Shown here: positions 1 to 6,552 of the stretch, in pieces
Layout of the letters: every line of letters begins with the position of its first letter
How positions within the stretch are numbered: position 1 is the first letter of the stretch
DNA from: Solirubrobacterales bacterium
GTDB taxonomy: Bacteria; Actinomycetota; Thermoleophilia; Solirubrobacterales; Solirubrobacteraceae
Assembly: GCA_016215085.1 (NCBI GenBank)
Contig: JACRMD010000340.1
Location: forward strand, 1 to 9,582
DNA length: 9,582 nucleotides
Direction of reading: 5' to 3'
Notes under the pieces: generated by a model
Told to the model about the DNA's origin: nothing
Databases searched by the model: none
Seen by the model: only the letters and a program-made list of their open reading frames with translations
Translations under genes and position numbers: made by a program

Positions 1-1371
1 ACCATCGACCCGGCGACGGCCAAGCACTTCGACGACGCGATCAGCGCGCAGGAGCTCGGCCCGGGGCGGTGGCGGATCTGGGTCCACATCGCCGACGTGT
101 CGGCCTACGTCAAGCCGGGCTCGGCGATCGACCGCGAGGCCTACCGGCGCGGCACGTCGGTGTACGTGCCGGGGCTGGTCGAGCCGATGCTGCCCGAGGT
201 GCTCTCCAACGGCGCCTGCTCGCTGGTCCCGGGGCAGGAGCGGCTGGCCGTCACGGTCGAGATCGACCTCGAGGGCGCCAAGCCCGTCCGGACGGCGTTC
301 CACCGCTCGCTGATCCGCTCCGACGTGCGCCTGGACTACGACGAGGTCGACCGCATCTTCGCCGGCGACGCGAAGGCCCCGGGCGAGATCGCGGGCCCGC
401 TGGCGGCCGCCCGCGCCGCGTCGGCGACGCTCGGCGAGGCGCGCGGGCGGGCGGGCGCGCTCGCCGTCGAGTCGATCGAGCCGGAGTTCGCCTTCGACAA
501 GCGCGGCCACGTCACACGCGCCGACCCGACCGAGCAGACCGAGAGCCACCGGCTCATCGAGCACCTGATGATCGCCGCCAACGAGGCGGTCGCCCGCCAC
601 CTCTCCGACGGCGGCGTCCCGGCGCTGTACCGCATCCACGAGCGCCCCGAGCCCGAGGCGGCCCAGCGGCTTCTCGCGCAGCTCGCGTCGCTGGACGTGG
701 CGACGCCGCCGGCGCCGGAGACGATGTCGCCCCAGCAGGCGGCCGACGTCATCGCCGCCGCCTCGCACCTCGTCGCCCAGGAGGTGCAGCGCCGCGGCGG
801 CGTCGGCGGCCGCGGCCTGACGCGCCTGGTGCTCCGGGCGCTCAGGCAGGCGCGCTACGCGCCGGAGAACAAGGGCCACGCCGGCCTGCACTCGAGCGCC
901 TACTGCCACTTCACCTCGCCGATCAGGCGCTACCCCGACCTCGTCTGCCACCGGGCGCTGCTGTCGTCGATCGGCGGCGGCGAGACGGCGCCGCGCGCGG
1001 CCGTGCTCGAGGAGGCGGGGGAGTGGACGTCGGGCCGTGAGCGCGACGCGATGGTCATCGAGCGCGACGCCGACGACGTCACGCGCGCGTTCCTGCTCGA
1101 GCGCGAGCTCTACGAGACCAGCTGGCAGCGCGAGTTCGACGGCGAGGTGGTCGGCGTCATCGGCGCGGGCGCGTTCGTGGCCTTCGACGGCTACGAGGGC
1201 ATGCTGCCGGTCCGCCGCCTGCGCGGCGACTGGTACGAGCTCAACGAGGAGGGCACCGTCCTGCGCGGCGCCGAGTCGGGCACGACCATCCGCATCGGCG
1301 ACCCGATCCGCGTGACGGTCCACCGCGTCACCCCCGAGCGTGGGCGCGTCGACCTCGACCCGGCCGCGTAG
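1..1371 (+). CDS. rnr: Ribonuclease R, 3' part of gene (5' end outside window)
   Basis: This is a processive 3'-to-5' exoribonuclease of the RNB (RNase II/R) family, a cytoplasmic enzyme that degrades structured RNA and, together with tmRNA-SmpB, faulty mRNA. The frame is open from base 1 and gives 456 residues before TAG; the N-terminal cold-shock domains lie outside the window. Visible residue 1 starts the RNB active-site motif TIDPATAKHFDDA (Asp3, Asp11, Asp12), followed by VHIADVSAYVKPGS. The RNB signature HFTSPIRRYPDLVCHR lies near residues 304-319. A C-terminal S1 domain follows from about residue 378 (EFDGEVVGVIGAGAFVAF) and runs nearly to the end. The Lys-rich tail found in many RNase R proteins is absent. 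Oddity: the metal-ligand position equivalent to E. coli RNase II Asp207 is His9. The gene lies 20 bp upstream of smpB, which fits a ribosome-rescue pairing. The family call is secure; RNase R rather than RNase II rests on the motif style and on smpB linkage. Confidence 0.95.
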   Translation, partial: TIDPATAKHFDDAISAQELGPGRWRIWVHIADVSAYVKPGSAIDREAYRRGTSVYVPGLVEPMLPEVLSNGACSLVPGQERLAVTVEIDLEGAKPVRTAFHRSLIRSDVRLDYDEVDRIFAGDAKAPGEIAGPLAAARAASATLGEARGRAGALAVESIEPEFAFDKRGHVTRADPTEQTESHRLIEHLMIAANEAVARHLSDGGVPALYRIHERPEPEAAQRLLAQLASLDVATPPAPETMSPQQAADVIAAASHLVAQEVQRRGGVGGRGLTRLVLRALRQARYAPENKGHAGLHSSAYCHFTSPIRRYPDLVCHRALLSSIGGGETAPRAAVLEEAGEWTSGRERDAMVIERDADDVTRAFLLERELYETSWQREFDGEVVGVIGAGAFVAFDGYEGMLPVRRLRGDWYELNEEGTVLRGAESGTTIRIGDPIRVTVHRVTPERGRVDLDPAA

Positions 1372-1375
1372 CCCC

Positions 1376-1381
1376 TACAGT
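1376..1381 (+). promoter_or_regulatory. Possible -10 box (TACAGT) of smpB
   Basis: TACAGT fits the actinobacterial TANNNT -10 pattern. It lies in the 20-bp rnr-smpB gap and ends 10 nt before the smpB ATG. No SD sequence is visible in that gap. A start point 6-7 nt downstream would give a leader of only 3-4 nt. No convincing -35 is seen. smpB may also be read through from rnr. Confidence 0.3.
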
Positions 1382-1391
1382 CCTCGGTCCG

Positions 1392-1871
1392 ATGGCGAAG
1401 GGCAAGAAGCGCAAGGCGGCGCCGGGCGACGTGGCCAGCAACCGGGCCGCGTCGCACCGCTACGAGTTCCTCGACAAGCTCGAGTGCGGCATGGTGCTCA
1501 CCGGGACCGAGGTCAAGTCGCTGCGCGACAACGGCGCGACGCTCAAGGACGGCTTCGCCCTCATCCGCGACGGCGAGCTGTGGCTGCAGAACGTCCACAT
1601 CCCGCCCTACGGCCCGGCCGCGCGCGAGAACCACGACCCCGAGCGGCCGCGCAAGCTGCTGGCCCACCGGCGCGAGATCGAGCGGCTGATCGGCAAGACC
1701 CACGAGCGCGGCCTGACGCTCGTCCCCACCCGGCTCTACTTCAAGGACGGGCGCGCGAAGGTCGAGATCGCGCTCGCCCGCGGCAAGGACCGCTTCGACA
1801 AGCGCGAGTCGATCAAGAAGCGCGACACCGAGCGCGACGTGCAGCGCCAGCTGCGCGAGGTCAACCGCTAG
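1392..1871 (+). CDS. smpB: SsrA-binding protein SmpB
   Basis: This small basic RNA-binding protein escorts alanyl-tmRNA into the empty A site of stalled ribosomes for trans-translation. At 159 residues it is the normal family length. It shows the family's conserved track: NRAASHRYEF near residues 17-26, GTEVKSLRDNGATLKDGF near residues 38-55, the NVHIPPY segment, and NHDPERPRKLL. The Lys/Arg-rich C-terminal tail (GKDRFDKRESIKKRDTERD) is the part that enters the mRNA channel in the known complex. The ATG start gives the typical Lys-rich N-terminus (MAKGKKRK). No SD sequence precedes it. It follows rnr by 20 bp, probably in one operon. Its TAG overlaps the stop of the convergent protease gene. 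Its RNA partner ssrA lies about 6.7 kb downstream in this window. Confidence 0.98.
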   Translation: MAKGKKRKAAPGDVASNRAASHRYEFLDKLECGMVLTGTEVKSLRDNGATLKDGFALIRDGELWLQNVHIPPYGPAARENHDPERPRKLLAHRREIERLIGKTHERGLTLVPTRLYFKDGRAKVEIALARGKDRFDKRESIKKRDTERDVQRQLREVNR

Positions 1872-2707
1872 AGCTGGCGCTCGACGTACGTGAGGTCCAT
1901 GCCGGCCACCAGGCCGACGAGGAGCACGAGGTACGTCGCGCCGATGAGCGCCCGCTGGCGCCTGGTGACCGCGTAGTAGGCCTTCGCGCCCGGCTCGTTG
2001 CGGCCCTTCCAGCGGCGGTAGACGTCGAACGCCGCCACGAGCCCGATGAGCAGCAGGATGGGGTTGGGCGCCACGAACAGCAGCAGCACCAGGACGAAGA
2101 GCCCGGCGAACCACATCCACGGCGCCAGCGCCGACATCGCGCGGCCGCCGTCCAGCGGCGTGACCGGCAGCAGGTTGAAGAGGTTCAGGAAGAACCCGAC
2201 GTAGGCGAGGTTCAGCCACAGCTCGCTGCCCGTCGCCCAGTAGACCGGCAGCAGCGCGGCGGCGCCGAGCGCGCCGAGGACGGGCCCGGCGAGCCCGACG
2301 CGCGCCTCCGCGGCCGCGTCCGGCGGCAGCTCCTTCATCCCGACGACCGCGCCCAGGAACGGGATGAACATCGGCGCGGTGGCCTTGATGCCCTCGCGCC
2401 GCAGCTGCAGGACGTGGCCCATCTCGTGGATGAAGATCAGCACCACGAAGATCGCGGCAAAGCGCCAGCCCCAGAAGAGGGCGTAGGCGGCGACCGACAC
2501 CAGCGCCGAGCCGGCCGTCGTCAGGACCTTGGCCTTCGGCAGCAGGAGCAGCAGCGCCTTGCCGTACTTGACCAGCGCGAACAGCCCGACCGCGATCGGG
2601 CCGAGGAAGCGCTTCAGCGCCGACTCGCGGCGCGGCGGCGCGGCCTGCTCCTGCGGTGCGGCGGGCTCGTAGGCCGGGACGGGCGGCAGCCAGCGGTCGT
2701 CGCTCAC
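1868..2707 (-). CDS. Site-2-type (M50 family) membrane zinc metalloprotease
   Basis: This is a polytopic membrane protease of the S2P/M50 family, which cuts substrates within the membrane. The substrate cannot be told from sequence. From the GTG at 2707 it has 279 residues. After a Pro/Ala-rich cytoplasmic N-terminus (about 1-30), several hydrophobic segments follow. The zinc motif HEMGH is at residues 94-98, and the second motif NLLPVTPLDGG, with the third ligand Asp186, is at about 178-188. Both sit in hydrophobic helices as expected for M50. No PDZ or CBS domain is seen, so this is a minimal form. Start choice: an in-frame ATG at 2740 would add 11 residues, but a TACACT box lies 7 nt before the GTG, which favours the GTG. 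The gene follows pepF on the same strand and may be co-transcribed with it. Its stop overlaps the smpB stop by 4 bp (CTAG). Confidence 0.9.
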   Translation of the reverse strand: MSDDRWLPPVPAYEPAAPQEQAAPPRRESALKRFLGPIAVGLFALVKYGKALLLLLPKAKVLTTAGSALVSVAAYALFWGWRFAAIFVVLIFIHEMGHVLQLRREGIKATAPMFIPFLGAVVGMKELPPDAAAEARVGLAGPVLGALGAAALLPVYWATGSELWLNLAYVGFFLNLFNLLPVTPLDGGRAMSALAPWMWFAGLFVLVLLLFVAPNPILLLIGLVAAFDVYRRWKGRNEPGAKAYYAVTRRQRALIGATYLVLLVGLVAGMDLTYVERQL

Positions 2708-2714
2708 GCGATCG

Positions 2715-2720
2715 AGTGTA
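2715..2720 (-). promoter_or_regulatory. Possible -10 box (TACACT) giving a leaderless protease transcript
   Basis: On the minus strand TACACT is followed by seven bases and then GTG. A start point at the usual distance would fall on the start codon itself, as in leaderless actinobacterial mRNAs. The same hexamer precedes ssrA. No good -35 is visible. Confidence 0.35.
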
Positions 2721-2750
2721 GGCCCGCCGGCCGCCGCCATGGACGCGCGG

Positions 2751-4550
2751 TCAGCCGCGCTGCGCCAGGACCTCCTCGGCGGCCGCCTCGGCCTGCTCGA
2801 GCTGGCCCTTGACGAGGTCCAGGCCCTTGCCCCAGAACCCGGGGTCGGCGAGGTCGAGGCCGGCGATCGCCGCGAGGTCCTCGGGGCTGCGCGAGCCGCC
2901 GGCGGCGAGCATCTCGAGGTAGCGGGGGACGAAGTCCTCGCCCTCCTCGAGGTAGCGGCCGTAGACCGACAGCGCCAGCAGCTGGCCGTACGCGTAGGCG
3001 TACACGTAGCCGGGCGTGTGCATGAAGTGGGGCACGTAGCTCCACCAGCCGCGGTAGCCCTCCGTGACCTCGACGGCGTCGCCGAGCAGCTCCTCCTGGG
3101 ACTGCGCCCACAGCTCGCCGAAGTGCTCGACGCTGAGCTCGCCGCCCTCGCGCCGCGCGGTGTGCACGAGCTCCTCGAAGCGGTTCATGGCGACCTGGCG
3201 GAAGACCGTGGCGATCGAGCCCTCGATGTTCTCGGCCAGCAGCGACAGCCGCGACTCTGGCGACTCGGCCTCGTCGAGCAGGCGCCGGAAGACGAGCGTC
3301 TCGCCGAAGACCGACGCGGTCTCGCAGACCGTCAGCGGCGTGTGCTGCTCGAAGACACCGCGGTCGATCGCCAGGTAGGCGTGCAGGCCGTGGCCGAGCT
3401 CGTGGGCGAGCGTCAGCACGTCGCGGCGCTTGCTCGTCCAGTTCAGCAGCACGTACGGGTGCACGCTGGGCACCGTGTACGCGCAGAACGCGCCGCCGCG
3501 CTTGGCCGGCCGGACCGGCGCGTCGATCCAGCGCTCGTCGAAGAACCGCTGCGCGCCGTCGGCCAGCGTGGGGGAGAAGTCGGCGAACGAGCCGAGCACG
3601 GTCTCGCGCGCGGCGTCCCAGCCGATCTCGGGCTCCTGGCCGGCGACCGAGGCCATGCGGTCGTAGTCGGCCAGCCGGTCGAGGCCGAGCAGCCGCGCCT
3701 TCAGCCGGTACCAGCGGCGCGGGATCTCGTAGGCGCCGCGGACCGACTCGACGAGCGCGGCGACCGACTCGTCGCTGGCCTCGTTGGCGAGGTTGCGGCT
3801 GGAGATCCAGGTCGGGTAGCGGCGCAGCCGGTCGTCGGTGGCCTTGTCGGCCAGCAGCGTGTTGAAGATGTAGGCGCGGATGCGCAGCGTCGGCTGCAGC
3901 GCCTCGGTCACCGCCCTGGCGATCGTCGCGCGGTGGTCGCGGTCGGGGGACGTCAGGCCCGAGAGCGCGACGTCCAGCGGCACCGGCTCCTCGGCCTGCG
4001 GCAGCGACACGCGGATCGCGCTGGTGACCTCGCTGAAGAGCCGCGCCCACGCCTCGCGCCCGGTGACGGCCTTCTCGGCCATGACCTTCTCCTCGGGCTC
4101 GGAGAGCAGGTGCGGCCGGTAGCGGCGCATCGTGCGCAGGTGGTGGCGGGCGGTGTCCAGGCCGTCGGCCGCCAGCAGCTCCTCGACGCGGTCGTCGTCG
4201 AGCGCGGCCCACTCGAGCTCGAAGAACAGCAGCTTGGTCTCGATGCCGGTCGCGCGCTCCTGGACCTTCTGCAGCAGCGCGCCGTTGGCGGGGTCGGCGG
4301 TGTCGACGCTGAAGCGCAGCTGCGCGTAGGAGCCGGCGCGGCCGACGGCCTCGGCGATGCCGGACAGCTCGGCGATGGCGGCGGCCAGGCCGGGCCCGTC
4401 GAGCTCACCGACCTTGCCGGCGTGCTGGTCGGCGAAGGCGGCGGCGCGGCGATCGGCATCGTCGAGGAGGCGCGCGACGCCCTCCTCGCCTTCGCCGTCG
4501 ACGAGCGGCTCGAGGTCCCAGGCGACGTCCTCAGGGGCGGTCGTGCTCAT
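2751..4550 (-). CDS. pepF: M3-family oligoendopeptidase (PepF type)
   Basis: This is a cytoplasmic zinc metallopeptidase of family M3 that degrades oligopeptides. It has 599 residues from the ATG at 4550, the usual length for oligoendopeptidase F. The zinc motif HELGHGLHAYLA begins at residue 383 (His383, Glu384, His387), and the third ligand is in the following CETASVFGETL motif (Glu410). The N-terminal oligopeptidase F-like helical region (WDLEPL at about 11-16) and the C-terminal HTPGYVYAYAYGQLLAL segment also match the family. An in-frame GTG at 4580 would add ten residues (MHVAEISCCG) unlike the family start; a TATCGT box 8 nt before the ATG favours the shorter form. It is the first gene of a minus-strand pair with the M50 protease, whose start is 43 bp downstream. 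No signal peptide is seen. Confidence 0.95.
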   Translation of the reverse strand: MSTTAPEDVAWDLEPLVDGEGEEGVARLLDDADRRAAAFADQHAGKVGELDGPGLAAAIAELSGIAEAVGRAGSYAQLRFSVDTADPANGALLQKVQERATGIETKLLFFELEWAALDDDRVEELLAADGLDTARHHLRTMRRYRPHLLSEPEEKVMAEKAVTGREAWARLFSEVTSAIRVSLPQAEEPVPLDVALSGLTSPDRDHRATIARAVTEALQPTLRIRAYIFNTLLADKATDDRLRRYPTWISSRNLANEASDESVAALVESVRGAYEIPRRWYRLKARLLGLDRLADYDRMASVAGQEPEIGWDAARETVLGSFADFSPTLADGAQRFFDERWIDAPVRPAKRGGAFCAYTVPSVHPYVLLNWTSKRRDVLTLAHELGHGLHAYLAIDRGVFEQHTPLTVCETASVFGETLVFRRLLDEAESPESRLSLLAENIEGSIATVFRQVAMNRFEELVHTARREGGELSVEHFGELWAQSQEELLGDAVEVTEGYRGWWSYVPHFMHTPGYVYAYAYGQLLALSVYGRYLEEGEDFVPRYLEMLAAGGSRSPEDLAAIAGLDLADPGFWGKGLDLVKGQLEQAEAAAEEVLAQRG

Positions 4551-4558
4551 GCCGCAGC

Positions 4559-4564
4559 ACGATA
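4559..4564 (-). promoter_or_regulatory. Possible -10 box (TATCGT) of pepF
   Basis: On the minus strand TATCGT is followed by eight bases and the ATG at 4550, again TANNNT close to a start codon. A GGAG further upstream is 15 nt from the ATG, which is too far for a normal SD. No clear -35 is seen. Confidence 0.3.
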
Positions 4565-4600
4565 TCTCCGCAACGTGCACGTTCTTCGTCCGCGCAGGGC

Positions 4601-4630
4601 TTGCATTCGGGTGGTTCGGCCACGTACGGT
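4601..4630 (+). promoter_or_regulatory. Candidate promoter for glnK-amt
   Basis: TTGCAT (4601-4606) and TACGGT (4625-4630) are separated by 18 bp on the plus strand, a plausible -35/-10 pair. A start near 4637 would give glnK an untranslated leader of about 240 nt, which contains the palindrome and hairpins described separately. I see no convincing GlnR or AmtR operator. The rest of the 4551-4879 spacer holds no gene that I can support. Confidence 0.3.
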
Positions 4631-4734
4631 CCTCCCAGACGCGGGATCGGACCCCGGAAAGAGCGAGGCCATGAGGTTGTGAGGCCGCGCCACCGACGCC
4701 GACCGCGACCTGCTCTCGGGCAGGGCGCGACGTG

Positions 4735-4746
4735 CGAGGTACCTCG
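4735..4746. promoter_or_regulatory. 12-bp perfect palindrome CGAGGTACCTCG
   Basis: This is a perfect dyad in the divergent pepF/glnK spacer, about 134 bp before glnK. It could be an operator or part of the leader fold. No regulator can be named from it. Confidence 0.35.
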
Positions 4747-4811
4747 AACCAGGGTCCGGCCCGCGTCCCTCATTTAAGGCGCGTGCGCGCGCCGTTCTCA
4801 CGAGTGGCGAA

Positions 4812-4876
4812 CCGCGGCGCCGGAACGTTGTCCATCGGGACAAAGACGGCCGCGGGGCATCGCGGGAAGGTCCCGC
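4812..4876 (+). promoter_or_regulatory. Structured glnK leader with SD-sequestering hairpin
   Basis: Three pairings are visible. The outer stem pairs CCGCGGC (4812-4818) with GCCGCGG (4849-4855). Inside it, TTGTCC (4828-4833) pairs with GGACAA (4838-4843) around ATCG. A second hairpin pairs GCGGGA (4862-4867) with TCCCGC (4871-4876) around AGG. It contains the only SD-like sequence of glnK, GGGAAGG (4864-4870), nine bases before the GTG. CGGGAC (4836-4841) could alternatively pair with GTCCCG (4870-4875), which would open both the inner and the SD hairpins. This looks like a translational switch, but no known riboswitch class is recognised, and GC-rich DNA yields chance stems. Confidence 0.4.
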
Positions 4877-4879
4877 CTC

Positions 4880-5233
4880 GTGAAGCTCGTCATCGCCATC
4901 GTCCGGCCCGAGCGCGCGAACGACGTGCTCGCGGCCCTCCACCACGCCGACGTGCGCGGCGTCTCCATCAGCCGGGTCCAAGGCCACGGCGGGGAGCTCG
5001 AGCGCGTCGAGACCTATCGCGGCACGACCGTCGCGATGTCGCTCAACGACAAGGTCCGCTTCGAGATCGCGGTCTCCGACGACTTCTGCGACCCGACGAT
5101 CGACGCGCTGCTGGAGGGCGCGCGGACGGGGGAGGTCGGCGACGGCAAGATCTTCGTGGTCCCGCTGGAGCGGGCGATCCGCATCCGGACCGGCGAGGCC
5201 GACGAGGCCGCCGTGACCCCGGTGGCCGGCTGA
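4880..5233 (+). CDS. glnK: PII nitrogen-regulatory protein (GlnB/GlnK family), atypical T-loop
   Basis: This trimeric cytosolic signal protein senses ATP/ADP and 2-oxoglutarate and normally plugs the ammonium transporter. It has 117 residues from GTG and aligns to E. coli GlnB without gaps through residue 103. The C-terminal signature TGEVGDGKIFV (about 83-93) and RIRTGEADEAA (about 101-111) are present, as are Lys58, Lys90, Arg101 and Arg103, which bind effectors in the family. The T-loop is unusual. Tyr46 (YRG) is kept, but position 51, the Tyr that is uridylylated or adenylylated elsewhere, is Val. Position 39, a Gln that helps bind Mg-ATP and 2-oxoglutarate, is Glu. It lies directly before amt with overlapping stop and start codons, so it is called glnK by context. 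Its GTG has an SD (GGGAAGG) inside a hairpin. Confidence 0.95.
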   Translation: MKLVIAIVRPERANDVLAALHHADVRGVSISRVQGHGGELERVETYRGTTVAMSLNDKVRFEIAVSDDFCDPTIDALLEGARTGEVGDGKIFVVPLERAIRIRTGEADEAAVTPVAG

Positions 5234-6534
5234 TGCTCGCCGCGGCGCAGGTCAACGCCGGCGACACGGCCTGGATGCTGGTCGCGACGGCGCTCGTGCT
5301 GCTGATGACCCCGGCGCTGGGCCTGTTCTACGCGGGCTTCGTGCGCTCCAAGAACACGCTCAACACCTTCATGATGTCGGTCGCCGCGCTGGCGGTGGTG
5401 ACCGTGTCCTTCGCCGCCGTGGGGTACTCGCTGGCCTTCAGCGACGGCAACGGCTTCATCGGCGGCCTCGACCACGCGTTCCTGCGCGACGTCGGCTTCA
5501 CGCCGCGCGAGGGCATGACGATCCCGCACCTGCTCTTCTTCGCCTACCAGGCGACGTTCTGCATCATCACCGCGGCCCTGATCTCCGGCGCGGTCGTCGA
5601 GAGGATGCGCTTCCCGGCGTTCCTGCTGTTCCTGCTGGTGTGGTCGGTGGCCGTCTACCCGGTGCTCGCGCACTGGGTGTGGGGCGGCGGCTGGCTGCAG
5701 GAGCGCGGCACGCTGGACTTCGCCGGCGGCGTGCCGGTGGAGATGGCCTCGGGCTTCTCGGCGCTGGCCGCGGCGCTCGTGGTCCGGGCGCGCAAGGACT
5801 ACGGTCGCCAGGCGCTGCTGCCCCACAACGCGGTCTTCATCCTCCTCGGGGCCGGCCTGCTGTGGTTCGGGTGGTTCGGCTTCAACGGCGGCAGCGGGTT
5901 CGGCGTCGGCAACGCGAGCATCCTCGCGTTCACCAACACCCTGCTGGCGCCCGCCGCGACGCTCGTCGTGTGGTTCACGCTCGACCAGCTGCGCGACCGC
6001 AAGGTCACGGCGGTCGGCGCGGCGACGGCGATCGTCGTCGGCTGCGTGGCGATCACGCCCGCGGCGGGCTTCCTCAGCCCCGGCTTCGCGATGCTGCTCG
6101 GCGCGGTCGCGGCGGTGCCGAGCTACTTCATCATCTTGTGGCGCCCGCGCACGCGGCTGGACGAGACGCTCGACGTGCTCGCCGCGCACGGCACCGCCGG
6201 CCTCGTCGGGATCCTCTTCATCGGGTTCTTCGCGCAGGCCTCGTGGAACGGCGTCTCCGACGGGCTGGTGTTCGGCAACGCGGGGCAGCTCGCCGACCAG
6301 GCGCTCGCGGTCCTCGCGACGCCGGCCTACGCGTTCTTCGGGACCTTCGCCATCCTCAAGGGCATCGGGCTGCTCATGCCGCTGCGCACCAGCGAGCACG
6401 AGGAGTCGCTCGGCCTCGACGTCGTGGAGCACGGCGAGGAGGCCTACGCCACGGGCGAGGGCGCGATCCTGCTCACGCAGGAGGACGGCGCCCGCGCGGC
6501 CGAGGTGCTGCAGCCGGTGCCGGTCGTGCCCTAG
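5233..6534 (+). CDS. amt: Ammonium transporter (Amt/MEP family) with Glu in place of the first pore His
   Basis: This integral membrane ammonium channel of the Amt/MEP/Rh family has 433 residues, with hydrophobic segments consistent with 11 helices. AmtB landmarks are present: Trp150 (AmtB W148), Asp162 (D160) in LDFAGG, gate residues Phe109 (F107) and Phe217 (F215), Ser221 (S219), and His319 (H318) in LAAHGTAG. The first His of the twin-His pair (AmtB H168) is Glu170, codon GAG at 5740-5742, a change known from yeast Mep1/Mep3-type transporters. The C-terminal regulatory tail (SLGLDVVEHGEEAYA) is conserved, followed by about 25 extra residues. No separate signal peptide is seen: helix 1 starts near residue 11. 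The ATG shares its A with the glnK TGA, so translational coupling is likely, and its product would be the PII partner. Confidence 0.97.
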   Translation: MLAAAQVNAGDTAWMLVATALVLLMTPALGLFYAGFVRSKNTLNTFMMSVAALAVVTVSFAAVGYSLAFSDGNGFIGGLDHAFLRDVGFTPREGMTIPHLLFFAYQATFCIITAALISGAVVERMRFPAFLLFLLVWSVAVYPVLAHWVWGGGWLQERGTLDFAGGVPVEMASGFSALAAALVVRARKDYGRQALLPHNAVFILLGAGLLWFGWFGFNGGSGFGVGNASILAFTNTLLAPAATLVVWFTLDQLRDRKVTAVGAATAIVVGCVAITPAAGFLSPGFAMLLGAVAAVPSYFIILWRPRTRLDETLDVLAAHGTAGLVGILFIGFFAQASWNGVSDGLVFGNAGQLADQALAVLATPAYAFFGTFAILKGIGLLMPLRTSEHEESLGLDVVEHGEEAYATGEGAILLTQEDGARAAEVLQPVPVVP

Positions 6535-6538
6535 GCCC

Positions 6539-6544
6539 TAGCGT
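6539..6544 (+). promoter_or_regulatory. Possible -10 box (TAGCGT) of the acetyltransferase gene
   Basis: TAGCGT fits TANNNT and ends eight bases before the GTG at 6553, within the 18-bp gap after amt. No SD is present in this gap. It could give a leaderless transcript, or the gene may be read through from amt. Confidence 0.25.
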
Positions 6545-6552
6545 GTCGGCCC

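Noticed and set aside
69..1040. Long Arg/Gly/Pro-rich frames overlapping rnr, pepF and amt
   Set aside because: They are shadows of real genes in other frames, with low-complexity translations and no family features.
4738..4750. GlnR-like operator near GGTACCTCGAACC
   Set aside because: Spacing and bases do not fit the GTnAC-n6-GnAAC pattern.
4732..5232. N-terminal extension of amt into the glnK region
   Set aside because: The frame is open, but it overlaps all of glnK in another frame. The ATG at 5233 starts directly before transmembrane helix 1 and overlaps the glnK stop as in coupled genes.
4606..5880. Exact 15-base match TTCGGGTGGTTCGGC at 4606-4620 and 5866-5880
   Set aside because: At this base composition about one such match is expected by chance in a window this size; the second copy is ordinary amt coding sequence.
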